Positions 45,042 to 54,214 of a stretch of 64,000 bases of DNA are shown in pieces. The stretch lies in the NCBI GenBank assembly GCA_016789905.1, contig JAEUQC010000065.1, forward strand, positions 58,526 to 122,525, written 5' to 3'. Every line of letters begins with the position of its first letter. The stretch's first letter is position 1. The DNA is from Bryobacterales bacterium (lineage in GTDB: Bacteria > Acidobacteriota > Terriglobia > Bryobacterales > Bryobacteraceae). Both the position numbers and the translations under genes were made by a program. The notes under the pieces were generated by a model. The model saw only the letters and a program-made list of their open reading frames with translations, searched no databases and was not told the DNA's origin.

Positions 45042-45077
45042 AAAAACGCCCTCCTCCGGCCCGCGCCGGAGGAGGGC
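45042..45077 (-). terminator. Strong intrinsic terminator after the DUF4331 gene
   Basis: Read on the minus strand, a 13-bp GC stem (GCCCTCCTCCGGC with its complement) and a four-base loop are followed by G and five T. It follows the DUF4331 stop by eight bases and ends 15 bases before the DUF4198 ATG. Confidence 0.92.
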
Positions 45078-45084
45078 CCGTAAT

Positions 45085-46617
45085 TTACGGATTCGGAATA
45101 TCCGGGACCGGCGTCGCATTCGTGCCGCCGTGTCCTTGCAGCAGCCCCTGGTGCGCCGGCGCAAGGAATGGGAAGCGATTCAAATAGTTCTTATCGTTCG
45201 TCTCCACACCCTTGGCCAGGCCCGCCGCCGGATCGCCAGCCGCGATCAGGCTCAGCAGAATGCTGTTCACATTCGCTTGGTTCCGGTTCGGCGCCGTTCC
45301 CCCGCCCAGCTTTCGCCCGTTCGGAAAACTCGAATCCAGCGCCGCGTCCAGCGTGATCACATCCCCGGTGGACCCATCTTCAATCGGTATCGGCCGGCCC
45401 AGATTGATCGCCCGGATAATATCCGTCCGCGGTCCTTTCAACGACGCCACCGTTTCATCCGGCAGCCCCAGCGCCTTGTACACCCCCAGCGCTTCCAAGT
45501 CCCGCACTAACACCGGAAACAGAATGTCCGCGCCGAAGTTACTAACATCGTTCTCCGGTGACGACCGCAAATACTTCGTCTGCCGCTGCGTTCCCACCAG
45601 GCCAGCGTTGAACAACGGCAGAGCGTTCCGCCCCACTTGCACCCACCGGCCGGAGCCCTTCACGCCCGTCAGAATGTTGGAGTCATCCACCATCTGCACC
45701 TGCTGCCGGCTGATGCTCGTCCATACCCGCAGCAAGCTATCCGTCGAATTCGACAGCCCCACACCGTTGTGCGGAATCCCGTTCGGGAAGATGTCCGCCA
45801 TCGGCACTTCCAGCGCGATCGAAAACACGTTGAAACCCGTGAACACATCCGTCGCCGGCCCGCGCCGCCCGCCGGCTATCCCGCCCAGGTCGGTTCGCGC
45901 CAGGTTCACCAGGTCAAAGATTCCCTTTTCATCCAACTGGTAAGGATCGTCAAACTGGCCCGCTATCACCCGCCCGCCGTTAGAGAGCTTGTGAATGAAC
46001 GTATCCACAAACGCCTGGTCATACAGCCCCACTTCGCGGCTTGTCGGGTCGCCGGAGTTATAGCCCTTAAACGCGCCCAGCCCATAAACAAGCCGGTCCG
46101 TCTGCGGCCCGTGATTGTTCGGCAGCACCGGCACATTCTCGGCCAACACCACGTCGCCGGGGCCGTTTTGATTCTCCGATCCGGCCACCCGCCATACCGT
46201 CATCGTCTCCTTGCCGCCCGTCAACTGCCACAGAATCTCGTTGCCCCCGCCCAGCGGGTCGCTCGCACTCGGCGCCTTCTCAGGCGTCAGCGTATTGGTA
46301 AATTCCACCCGGTACACAATCCGGTCTTTCAGGCTTGTGCCCTTCCCAATATGAAACTCATACCGGTACCCATTGCACGCCCGGAACCCCTGGTTCCCCT
46401 GCCCAGGCTCATGCAGCGGGTTAAAGTTCATCACCAGATACAGTTTGTCGTGGGACCCGTCCGACACCCACGCATACGTGTCCGTATTGTCGGCGCAAGG
46501 CTCGTTCAATACCGCGAATGCCTCCCGGTGGCTCGACGCAAACATCGCCGGCCCGGCCGCCAGTGCCGCCACCGCAAGCATCCCCTTCCATTTCGCAAAT
46601 TGATTCATCAGTCGCAT
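45085..46617 (-). CDS. DUF4331 exported protein
   Basis: 510 residues. Leader MRLMNQFAKWKGMLAVAALAAG, then the family opening ASSHREAFAVLNEPCADNTDTYAWVS. Middle blocks include NPLHEPGQGNQGFRACNGYRYEFHI and GFNVFSIALEVPMADIF; the end has LDSSFPNGRKLGGG and FPFLAPAHQG. DUF4331 proteins are large secreted proteins with no proven role, sometimes next to metal-transport or copper genes. AAGGAAGAT precedes the ATG. A strong terminator separates it from DUF4198-HupE, though the three genes share direction and context. Confidence 0.92.
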   Translation of the reverse strand: MRLMNQFAKWKGMLAVAALAAGPAMFASSHREAFAVLNEPCADNTDTYAWVSDGSHDKLYLVMNFNPLHEPGQGNQGFRACNGYRYEFHIGKGTSLKDRIVYRVEFTNTLTPEKAPSASDPLGGGNEILWQLTGGKETMTVWRVAGSENQNGPGDVVLAENVPVLPNNHGPQTDRLVYGLGAFKGYNSGDPTSREVGLYDQAFVDTFIHKLSNGGRVIAGQFDDPYQLDEKGIFDLVNLARTDLGGIAGGRRGPATDVFTGFNVFSIALEVPMADIFPNGIPHNGVGLSNSTDSLLRVWTSISRQQVQMVDDSNILTGVKGSGRWVQVGRNALPLFNAGLVGTQRQTKYLRSSPENDVSNFGADILFPVLVRDLEALGVYKALGLPDETVASLKGPRTDIIRAINLGRPIPIEDGSTGDVITLDAALDSSFPNGRKLGGGTAPNRNQANVNSILLSLIAAGDPAAGLAKGVETNDKNYLNRFPFLAPAHQGLLQGHGGTNATPVPDIPNP

Positions 46618-46726
46618 ATCTTCCTTTGGTGCTGGCGGGTTGTTTCCACCAGGCTCTTCCCGGTATACGAGCCCCGCGCCAAACCGGATTGCGAAAACTT
46701 GTCATACCATCAGAAGGAGCAAATTT

Positions 46727-47473
46727 ATGTACGTCGCCAACATGACATGGCCCGCGGTGCAGGTCCTTAGCAAAGACACCCCAGTCATCATCCCCATCGC
46801 CGCCGTCGAACAACATGGCCACCACCTGCCCGTCTACACCGACAGCCTGCTCCTCGGTGAAGTCGTCCGCCGCGCCGAAGCTCTCATCGGTGACGCCGCC
46901 CTCTTCGCCCCCCTCCAGTGGCTCGGCAACTCCCACCACCACACCGACTACCCCGGCACCATCTCCGCCTCGCCCCGCCTCTACCTCGACCTTCTCATCG
47001 ATCTCGCCGAAAACTACCTCCAACACGGCTTCAAACGCATCTTCTTCCTCAACGGCCACGGCGGCAACATCATCCCCGGCAAACAGGCTGTCTTTGAACT
47101 CCGTCAAAAATACCGTCTCCGCCAGGACCTCCTGCTCCTGTTCGCTTCCTACTGGGACCTCGCCCAGCCCCCGTCCACCTACGTCCAATCCTCCATGGGC
47201 CACGCCTGCGAATGGGAAACGTCCATGATCATGCAACTCGCCCCGCACCTGGTTGCCCTCGATCCCGCCACGCTCCACACCGTGCCCAACGGCTACGCCT
47301 TTGACCCCGCCTACCGTGGCTGGACCACCAAGGACCGCACTCCCACCGGCCACATCGGCTCCCCCCAGCACGCCACCGCCGCCAAAGGCGAAGAGCTCTT
47401 CTCTCTCTTCTCCGCTGGCGTCGCCGGCTTCACCAAACAGATCAATGCCTGGGACGGCCACTCTTGGGAGTAG
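46727..47473 (+). CDS. Creatininase-family amidohydrolase
   Basis: 248 residues from the ATG at 46727 with AGAAGGAG upstream. Metal ligands are visible in AVEQHGHHLPVYTDS (Glu, His, Asp), NGHGGN (His) and CEWETSM (Glu). The family hydrolyses cyclic amides such as creatinine or acts in cofactor pathways (MftE-like); substrate unknown. Its last ten bases overlap the likely start of the MFS gene, so the pair probably forms an uptake-and-hydrolysis unit. Confidence 0.9.
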   Translation: MYVANMTWPAVQVLSKDTPVIIPIAAVEQHGHHLPVYTDSLLLGEVVRRAEALIGDAALFAPLQWLGNSHHHTDYPGTISASPRLYLDLLIDLAENYLQHGFKRIFFLNGHGGNIIPGKQAVFELRQKYRLRQDLLLLFASYWDLAQPPSTYVQSSMGHACEWETSMIMQLAPHLVALDPATLHTVPNGYAFDPAYRGWTTKDRTPTGHIGSPQHATAAKGEELFSLFSAGVAGFTKQINAWDGHSWE

Positions 47474-48753
47474 CGTCGAAGTACTGGAAATGGTGGGTCT
47501 GCGCCCTTCTGCTCTTCGCCAGCACCATCAATTACATGGACCGCATGACGCTCGCCAGCGTCTCCCGCCGCGTCATCGACGAACTCCATCTCACCAAAGC
47601 CGACTACGGCATGGTCGAACAATACTTCGGCTATGCATTCGCCTTCGGCGCCATCATCTTCGGTCTCATTGTCGATCGCGTAAGCCCCAAATGGCTCTAC
47701 CCCGCTGTGCTCGCCCTGTGGTCAGCCATGGGCGTGCTAACCGCTTATGCCGGGTCCTTCGGCGGCATCAGCGCTCTCTCCAGCCTCCTGCTCTGCCGCA
47801 CGCTCCTCGGCCTGTTTGAATCCGGCCACTGGCCCTGCGCCCTCCAAACCACCCAGCGCCTGCTCGCCCCGCAGGACCGTGCCCTCGGCAATTCCATCCT
47901 CCAAAGCGGCGTTTCCATCGGCGCCATCGTCACACCGTTCATCATCAACGCCATGCTCACGCCCGAAGCCGGCTCCTGGCGTCTGCCATTCATCGTCATC
48001 GGCGCCGTCGGCATCGTCTGGGTCTTCGCCTGGATCTTCACCATGCGCGGCCAGGTCATCGAAGTGCCCGTCAAATCCGGCGAAAAGGCCCACTGGACCA
48101 CCGCCCTCCGCGAAATCGCCTCAGACCATCGTTTCTGGCTCCTCGCCGTCGTCGTCAGTTGCATCAACACCACCTGGTCGCTCTATCGCGTCTGGCTCCC
48201 CCTGGCCTTGCAGGACAAGTCCGGCCTCGCCTTCACCGAAGAACAAACCCTCGGCCGCATTCTGCCCATCTATTACATACTCACCGACATTGGCTGCATC
48301 GCCGCCGGCGCCGCCACCGTCTGGCTCCACAAGCGCGGCTTCTCCGTTCTCAACTCGCGCCGCTGGGTTTTCACCGTCTGCAGCCTACTTGTCCTGCCCG
48401 CCATGTTCCTGCCCAATCTGGCCCGTGGCGAATACGCCCTCCCCGGCTTCTCTCCCATCCAGGCCGCCATGCTCGTGCTTCTCATGACCGCCGCCGGCAG
48501 CCTCGGCGTCTTCCCCTGTTACTACGCCTTCACCCAGGAACTCTCCAAACAGCACATCGGCCTGGTTACCGGCCTGCTCTCCTTCATCGCCTGGATCGGC
48601 GGCTCCAGCCTGCAAAAGCCGCTCGGCGCGCTCATCGACCGCACTGGCTCCTATGATTTCGCTTTTCAGGCCGGCGCCTGGCCCATCCTCGGCGCCGCCA
48701 TCTGTCTCTGGCTGTTCTGGGACTTGCCTTGGCGCAAATCCCAGCCTGCCTAA
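47464..48753 (+). CDS. MFS transporter, ACS (hexuronate/galactarate-type) family
   Basis: 429 residues, about twelve helices. The opening FASTINYMDRMTLASV is the anion:cation symporter signature; FGLIVDRVSPKW follows in loop 2-3, and PCALQTTQRLLAPQDRALGNSILQSG later. Members import organic anions such as hexuronates or glucarate. The start is a TTG at 47464 overlapping the creatininase gene; no later ATG precedes the first helix, so the exact start is uncertain. The stop overlaps the convergent receptor gene by four bases. Confidence 0.88.
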   Translation: MGVASKYWKWWVCALLLFASTINYMDRMTLASVSRRVIDELHLTKADYGMVEQYFGYAFAFGAIIFGLIVDRVSPKWLYPAVLALWSAMGVLTAYAGSFGGISALSSLLLCRTLLGLFESGHWPCALQTTQRLLAPQDRALGNSILQSGVSIGAIVTPFIINAMLTPEAGSWRLPFIVIGAVGIVWVFAWIFTMRGQVIEVPVKSGEKAHWTTALREIASDHRFWLLAVVVSCINTTWSLYRVWLPLALQDKSGLAFTEEQTLGRILPIYYILTDIGCIAAGAATVWLHKRGFSVLNSRRWVFTVCSLLVLPAMFLPNLARGEYALPGFSPIQAAMLVLLMTAAGSLGVFPCYYAFTQELSKQHIGLVTGLLSFIAWIGGSSLQKPLGALIDRTGSYDFAFQAGAWPILGAAICLWLFWDLPWRKSQPA

Positions 48754-51700
48754 AACTCCAGCTTGAACACGATCTGCTGATACAGCCGCCCGCCCAACCC
48801 GGAGAAACTCCCCTGGTTGCCCGTGATCTTTCCGAAGTTGACCCGGTTCGCGGCCCGCAAATCCACCGTCGAGTTCGGATTGCTGAAGAAGTAGTACTTT
48901 AACGGATTGTTCACGTCGTACCGCAGCGAACCCTTCAGCCGTTCCTTAAACGTGAACGTCTTCGAGATGCTCACCTGGTGCCACAGATTGCCCGGTCCCG
49001 TATAAATATTGCGGCCGGAATTGCCCGCCGTGAACGCCGCCGGGTACGCGAACGCGTTGATGTCCGCCCACGCTGGCTGGCAGGCGATCTGGTGCCGGCA
49101 TGGGCCCTTGCGGTCCCAGTCCAGCCCGATGCTGTCATAGCTGCGTCCAGGTGCCATATCGGCACGCTGCGTGCCCGGCAAATAGTTGAACGGCGATCCC
49201 GTGAAGCCGAACGTCATCGGCAACCCGCTCTCCGCGGTCTGCACCACGTTCAGCTCCCATCCGCCCAACGCCCCGTTCGCCAGCCAGTTCGATGTGTTCA
49301 TCCACTTCCGGCCCTTCCCGAACGGCAGTTCCACCAGCGCATACGTCACCCACCGGTGCGTCACATCGTAGGACGAACGGCCCTTCTCCAATCGCCGGTT
49401 GTAGAACGTCACTCCGCCGGCCGCCCCGTCGTCGGAGGCCTCGTCAATCGACTTGGCGAACGTGTAGAAAGTCGTGAAGCTGTACCCTCCCCGCATTCGC
49501 TTCTCTACCTTCACCGTCCCGGAGTGGAATGAACTGTGTCCGTAATTCGAGTAGTGGAACACGTTCCCGAACTGCGGATACGGCTTAAAGTTCTGCACCG
49601 CGCGGAAGATCGTATTCAACTGTGCCGGATCCGTCGATACGTTTAACGGGATCTGGTTAATGTCCCACCGGTTCAGCAGGCCCACGCCCGCCGAGCCCTG
49701 ATAAGTCCCCTCCACCAGCATCGTGTTGCTCAACTGATACTGGAATCCGCCATTCCAGTTCATGATGTACGGCATGCGCATGTTCGGATCGCGCCACGAC
49801 GCGGACCGCCCGCCAAAATTCGTCCCAATGAACGGCGCCGTTCCATCCGCCTGCAACCGGAACGCCGTCGTGGGGGGCCCGTTCTTCAAATAGAACGCCA
49901 CGTCCGGATTTCCAGGCTCCTTCTCCACCGCCGCCGACGCAAAGTACTCTTCAAAGTTCTCTGTCAACCCGGCCGTCCACAGGTCCAGCGTGTTCATCGC
50001 GAACCCGCCCCGGAACACTAGCTTTGGCGTAATCGTCCACGCCAGGCCCACCCTTGGTTGGAAGTTGTTCAGATCCCGCTTTGCCAGTGCTCCCGGCCCG
50101 TGCAGAATCGCTCCCTGCCGTCCCGTCAGCGGATCCCGCGCGTTCGGATCAAACTGGCTCTGTTGCCCGTACTTCGTGCTGAATGGTGACTCGTACTGCC
50201 ACCGCACACCCAGGTTCAACGTAATGTTCCGCCGAAGTTTGAAATCGTCCTGGAAATACGCCGCGTGTCCCCACCACCGCGGCAGCCACGACGCCAGATC
50301 CTGCGTGAAATCGGCCCGTGTCACCGAACCGAGCATGAACGCCGCATACGCGTTGCCCGTGTTCGGCCGGAACGGAAAATCGGTCCCGCCAAAGTGATAA
50401 ACTCCCGACGGGTTTGCCGACACCCGCACATTGTGTCGCGTCCGCATCAATTCGTAGCCGCCCTTGAAAACGTGCCGGCCCGAAACTTTCGTTATGTTGT
50501 TCTGCAGACTGAAGCTCTCATTCACGTCCTGCGACGCGCCGCCCGGAAAATCGATGATCATCCGCCGCCCCGCCGTTCCCCCCGCGCACTCGGCCGTAAA
50601 AACCGCCGCGCACACAAACGTCGGCATCGTCGCCGCGCTCACGTTTGGTATCCCAAACTGCTGCCCCCAGTTCTTGTCCACGCTTCCCGGTTCCCGCACG
50701 CTATAGCGCCGGTTGAACCCCAAACGCAGCTCATTTACCACCGTAGGACTCACTGTAAACGTATCGGACACCACAAACTGGTTATGGTTCACAGGCGTCG
50801 GAACCGTATTGAAATCCATCTCCCGGTTCGCCGCCGCCACCTGCCATCTCCCGTTAAATGAACGGTGCCGGAACAGGCTCCACCTTCCAAACATCTTGTG
50901 CCGGTCGGAAAACGAATGGTCGATCTTCGTGTCGAAACTGGTCCGATACGAACGGTAAACCGTATCCGCGCTTAAGTTGTCACGCGGCCCCACGCTGCTG
51001 TTGAACGCCTGGTTAAACCGGTTATTCTCCGCCGTGAACGGATTGAAGCTCATGAATTTCGTGTACACAGGATCCACACGGCTCATCGGAATCCGATTCC
51101 CCGGAAACTGCGTCCGCGAGTATGTCCCATCCGCCGCACGCGTCAACGACGCCGGATCGAACACAGGCTGCCCGATTCCGCCAAAACTGAAATCCCCAGC
51201 CAGCATCGCCGGCGACGGCACCACCGTGTACACGTTTTCCGACGCCTTCTCATGGTGCCGCTGAAACGCCCACATGAAAAACGTCTTGTTCCGCCCATCG
51301 TAAATCTTCGGAATCCGAATCGGCCCGCTGATCATCGCCGACATCAAATGAAAACCAAAATTGTTCGTCGGCACCTGCGCGTCCTGCCAGTTGCGGTGAA
51401 TGAAGTGCCGCGCCATGTAGCGCTCCTCGGCAATCCCATGCAACTGGTTCCCGCCGCCTTTGTACGTGATGTTCATCAGCCCGCCGCCCGAATGTCCGTA
51501 CTCGGCGGGCAACACCGTCGTCAACACTTTTATCTCTTCCATCGCGTGTTGCGACGTCGACATGTTTCGCCCCGTCCCTAACGTCCCGGTTCCCGGCGTC
51601 GTTCCCGCCACACCATCGTTGGCCATCGTAAACGCACGCGATCGCCCGCCCGCCGAATGCCCGGCCCCGCCCTGCGAAGTCACTCCAGGCACCAGCCACA

Positions 51701-52151
51701 ACATGCTCTCCACCTTCATCTGCGGCGTCGGCAGTTTTGTCAACTCCTGCCCCGTTACCAAATGCCCCGTCACCGAAGTCTCCACTTCCAACAGCGCCAC
51801 CGCCGCCGACACTTCCACCTGCTCCGTCACACTCCCCACTTCCATCCGCACATCCACCCGCGCCGTCTCCGTCGATCGGACCTGGATCGACGACCGCAGC
51901 ACTTTCTTGAACCCCTTGGCCTCAAACAAAACCTCATACATACTTGGGTTCAAATACGGCGCCCGGTACAACCCTTCGGCGTTCGTCGTCGTCGACGAAA
52001 CAAACTGCGTCGCCGTATCGGTCACACGCACCGCCACATCCGCAATCGCCGCGCCGCTGGCGTCGGTCACAATCCCCGTGATGATCCCCTGCCCTGTCTG
52101 CCCATAGGCCATCAACGAATACAGCAACGCGCTTACGAATAGAACTCGCAT
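48750..52151 (-). CDS. Oar-like TonB-dependent outer-membrane receptor with carboxypeptidase-regulatory domain
   Basis: 1133 residues. Signal MRVLFVSALLYSLMAYG. Residues about 20-105 are a carboxypeptidase-regulatory-like beta-sandwich (IITGIVTDASGAAIADV, then NAEGLYRAPYLNPSMYEV). A plug domain follows, then a long beta-barrel with aromatic strands. It ends YQQIVFKLEF with the terminal Phe expected for BAM insertion. Such Oar/ADP-type receptors are the most expanded family in Solibacter-like Acidobacteria and probably import oligosaccharides or peptides. It precedes no TonB genes. The neighbouring 618-aa exported protein is in the same direction, 46 bases upstream. Confidence 0.93.
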   Translation of the reverse strand: MRVLFVSALLYSLMAYGQTGQGIITGIVTDASGAAIADVAVRVTDTATQFVSSTTTNAEGLYRAPYLNPSMYEVLFEAKGFKKVLRSSIQVRSTETARVDVRMEVGSVTEQVEVSAAVALLEVETSVTGHLVTGQELTKLPTPQMKVESMLWLVPGVTSQGGAGHSAGGRSRAFTMANDGVAGTTPGTGTLGTGRNMSTSQHAMEEIKVLTTVLPAEYGHSGGGLMNITYKGGGNQLHGIAEERYMARHFIHRNWQDAQVPTNNFGFHLMSAMISGPIRIPKIYDGRNKTFFMWAFQRHHEKASENVYTVVPSPAMLAGDFSFGGIGQPVFDPASLTRAADGTYSRTQFPGNRIPMSRVDPVYTKFMSFNPFTAENNRFNQAFNSSVGPRDNLSADTVYRSYRTSFDTKIDHSFSDRHKMFGRWSLFRHRSFNGRWQVAAANREMDFNTVPTPVNHNQFVVSDTFTVSPTVVNELRLGFNRRYSVREPGSVDKNWGQQFGIPNVSAATMPTFVCAAVFTAECAGGTAGRRMIIDFPGGASQDVNESFSLQNNITKVSGRHVFKGGYELMRTRHNVRVSANPSGVYHFGGTDFPFRPNTGNAYAAFMLGSVTRADFTQDLASWLPRWWGHAAYFQDDFKLRRNITLNLGVRWQYESPFSTKYGQQSQFDPNARDPLTGRQGAILHGPGALAKRDLNNFQPRVGLAWTITPKLVFRGGFAMNTLDLWTAGLTENFEEYFASAAVEKEPGNPDVAFYLKNGPPTTAFRLQADGTAPFIGTNFGGRSASWRDPNMRMPYIMNWNGGFQYQLSNTMLVEGTYQGSAGVGLLNRWDINQIPLNVSTDPAQLNTIFRAVQNFKPYPQFGNVFHYSNYGHSSFHSGTVKVEKRMRGGYSFTTFYTFAKSIDEASDDGAAGGVTFYNRRLEKGRSSYDVTHRWVTYALVELPFGKGRKWMNTSNWLANGALGGWELNVVQTAESGLPMTFGFTGSPFNYLPGTQRADMAPGRSYDSIGLDWDRKGPCRHQIACQPAWADINAFAYPAAFTAGNSGRNIYTGPGNLWHQVSISKTFTFKERLKGSLRYDVNNPLKYYFFSNPNSTVDLRAANRVNFGKITGNQGSFSGLGGRLYQQIVFKLEF

Positions 52152-52197
52152 ATCGCCAACACTCCTCGTGGTTGTTTAGGTTGCTCTTGCCCCGCCG

Positions 52198-54054
52198 CTA
52201 CCGCCCGCCCCGGTCCCAGGGCTGCTGCAACGTCGGCTCATTGGTATACCGCTTCACGCTGAAAACCACCCGGTCCCCAGCACCCGGCGCTAACTTCACA
52301 TAAAAAACCGGCGCGTTCACAATAACACTCTTGCCACCCGCCATGGCAGAGGTGAACTGATGCTCCCCATACGCCCCCGCCTGCACCGCCACCTCCCGCG
52401 CCTCCACGTTGTTCACGTTCACCAGACTCACCGTCACCGTGTCCGCCGTGAACCCCTCCACCAACGCCGCCACATCTTCCGGCAGCCCGCTCCGCCGCTT
52501 CACCGGGTCAAAGTACCTCACCCGCGCGTGCAGCGTCCATATGTTCCCCGTCAAATACGAACCCAGCGTCAGCTTCGTCAACGCGTCCGTCGCCGCCGGA
52601 TTCATCCCCATCAGGTAATCGGCCAGCCGTGTGTCGGCCGACGTGTCGTCGGCGTCCATTTCCTCCACATTCGCCCGCACAAACTGCAAATCCTGGCGCA
52701 GCGCCCTCTCCGGAAACGATGGGTCCTTTCCGTCCAGAAATTGCAGCCAGCCCTCCGCCGGCAGGTTCGCCCGGTCTTTCGGGTCCATCGACCACAAGTA
52801 GATCTCCGTCAGCCGGTTCAGAAACAGATTCGGCGTCCAGTTGTACCACTCTTCTTTCTCCGAATACTTGTAACCCCTCGGGTCCCCATACCCATTCGGC
52901 AACATCGTCCGCCCGTTCACCACTTTCTTGTTCGCATACAGATTCGCCATCTGCTTCCGCAGTGTCGCCACGAATCCCGCATCGCCCTTGCTCAGCAAAT
53001 ACGCATTGCCGAACCCTGGCCAACTCCCCGCGTCAAACGTATTCCGGTGCGCCATCTGGTCTATCTCACCGTCGAAGATCGTGAAGTTCCACCCATACGT
53101 GCCCTTGTACCACTTCCCCCCATACTCCCCGCCCGCCTTCCCGTTCAGCCCTATGTTCGTCGGAATGTTCCCGCCATTGGCGTCCGTCCGTTCCTTCCAC
53201 GCCCCCACATACCCCAGCACCCAGTCTTTGTATTTCTTCTCGCCCGTCAGCATGTACGCATTCGTCGCCAGCCCCGTCGACGCAAGGTTCAGCGGATGAT
53301 CCCCCACGCTGTCCAAGTACTCATCGCAATGCGCCAGCATCTTGTCATAAACCGACGTTAGCGACACCATCCCCTTCCGCCCCTGCTTCCCGTGCAACAG
53401 GTGAAACGTGCCCGGCACCGCATCGCCCACCCAGTCATACGTCGTCGCCCTGTGCAACATCGGCCCCTTCGATCCCGTCCAGATGCTCTTGATCACCCGG
53501 TTCACCGGATCGTAATTCGGCGCCTCCGGATCTTCGTTCATGTACAGGCCCGCGAACCGTTTCATCCTCGCCCGGAACACCGCGTCGTTCGGGTCCGATA
53601 GCCCCTGAAACATGAACCCCCGTATCCCCTCCCCCGTGTGGAACCAGTCCGATTGCGTGATGAACTCTTTGTGATAAGCCCCATGCTCGGCCAATTTCGT
53701 CTTCACCGTCCGCAGTTCCTTGTACTGCAACAGGTGCCCCTCCAGCGCCTTCTTATACGAGGCCAGCACCGTATCGGACCCGCCCAGCGCGTGCAGCAGC
53801 GTCCAGTTGTAAAAGGTTTCAATCGCGTCGTCCGGCCCGTCCAGCGTTCCCCAGCGCGGCGTATGCAACAGGTACCCGCGCGAGTCCACGAACTTCTTGG
53901 CAAACTTATCGCACGCCAGCGAACTCTGCCGCAACAGCTCCCGCTCCAGCAACGCCCACGTCGGCGCCGCCATCGGCTTGTCAATCACCATGCCCGGCTC
54001 CGCCGCCAGGCCAACAAACACTCCACCCGCCGCCAAAAGAGAAAGAATTTTCAT
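52198..54054 (-). CDS. Exported protein of unknown function, probably an alpha/alpha-toroid
   Basis: 618 residues. Signal MKILSLLAAGGVFVGLAA. No catalytic family is certain. Repeated helix pairs with aromatic turns (DDAIETFYNWTLLHALGG, HLLQYKELRTVKT, DWVLGYVGAWKERTDANGG, YKGTYGWNFTIFDG) resemble six-hairpin glycosidase-like folds, and a beta-sandwich of about 120 residues closes the chain (LVNVNNVEAREVAVQAG). It may be a glycan-active lyase or hydrolase feeding the adjacent receptor. It lies 46 bases upstream of the Oar-like receptor gene and probably shares its transcript. Confidence 0.6.
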   Translation of the reverse strand: MKILSLLAAGGVFVGLAAEPGMVIDKPMAAPTWALLERELLRQSSLACDKFAKKFVDSRGYLLHTPRWGTLDGPDDAIETFYNWTLLHALGGSDTVLASYKKALEGHLLQYKELRTVKTKLAEHGAYHKEFITQSDWFHTGEGIRGFMFQGLSDPNDAVFRARMKRFAGLYMNEDPEAPNYDPVNRVIKSIWTGSKGPMLHRATTYDWVGDAVPGTFHLLHGKQGRKGMVSLTSVYDKMLAHCDEYLDSVGDHPLNLASTGLATNAYMLTGEKKYKDWVLGYVGAWKERTDANGGNIPTNIGLNGKAGGEYGGKWYKGTYGWNFTIFDGEIDQMAHRNTFDAGSWPGFGNAYLLSKGDAGFVATLRKQMANLYANKKVVNGRTMLPNGYGDPRGYKYSEKEEWYNWTPNLFLNRLTEIYLWSMDPKDRANLPAEGWLQFLDGKDPSFPERALRQDLQFVRANVEEMDADDTSADTRLADYLMGMNPAATDALTKLTLGSYLTGNIWTLHARVRYFDPVKRRSGLPEDVAALVEGFTADTVTVSLVNVNNVEAREVAVQAGAYGEHQFTSAMAGGKSVIVNAPVFYVKLAPGAGDRVVFSVKRYTNEPTLQQPWDRGGR

Positions 54055-54152
54055 CGCCGCTCCGTAGGGTCACAGCGTATAGATACACCCCACGGCCTGT
54101 CAACCCGCCCGCGCGACACCCGCCCGCGCCAATCGAAAAACGAACTATTTAC

Positions 54153-54181
54153 TTGACACACCGTCCGCTCGCCCTTATCCT
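54153..54181 (+). promoter_or_regulatory. Sigma-70-type promoter for the ADOP permease gene
   Basis: TTGACA (54153-54158) is a perfect -35 box, followed by a 17-base spacer and TATCCT (54176-54181) as -10. The ATG is 33 bases beyond. CCTAA and TTAGG (54182-54196) around a five-base centre form a small inverted repeat at the expected transcription start, which could be an operator. Confidence 0.65.
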
Positions 54182-54214
54182 CCTAATTCAGTTAGGAAGA
54201 GACTCGCCGCCGCC

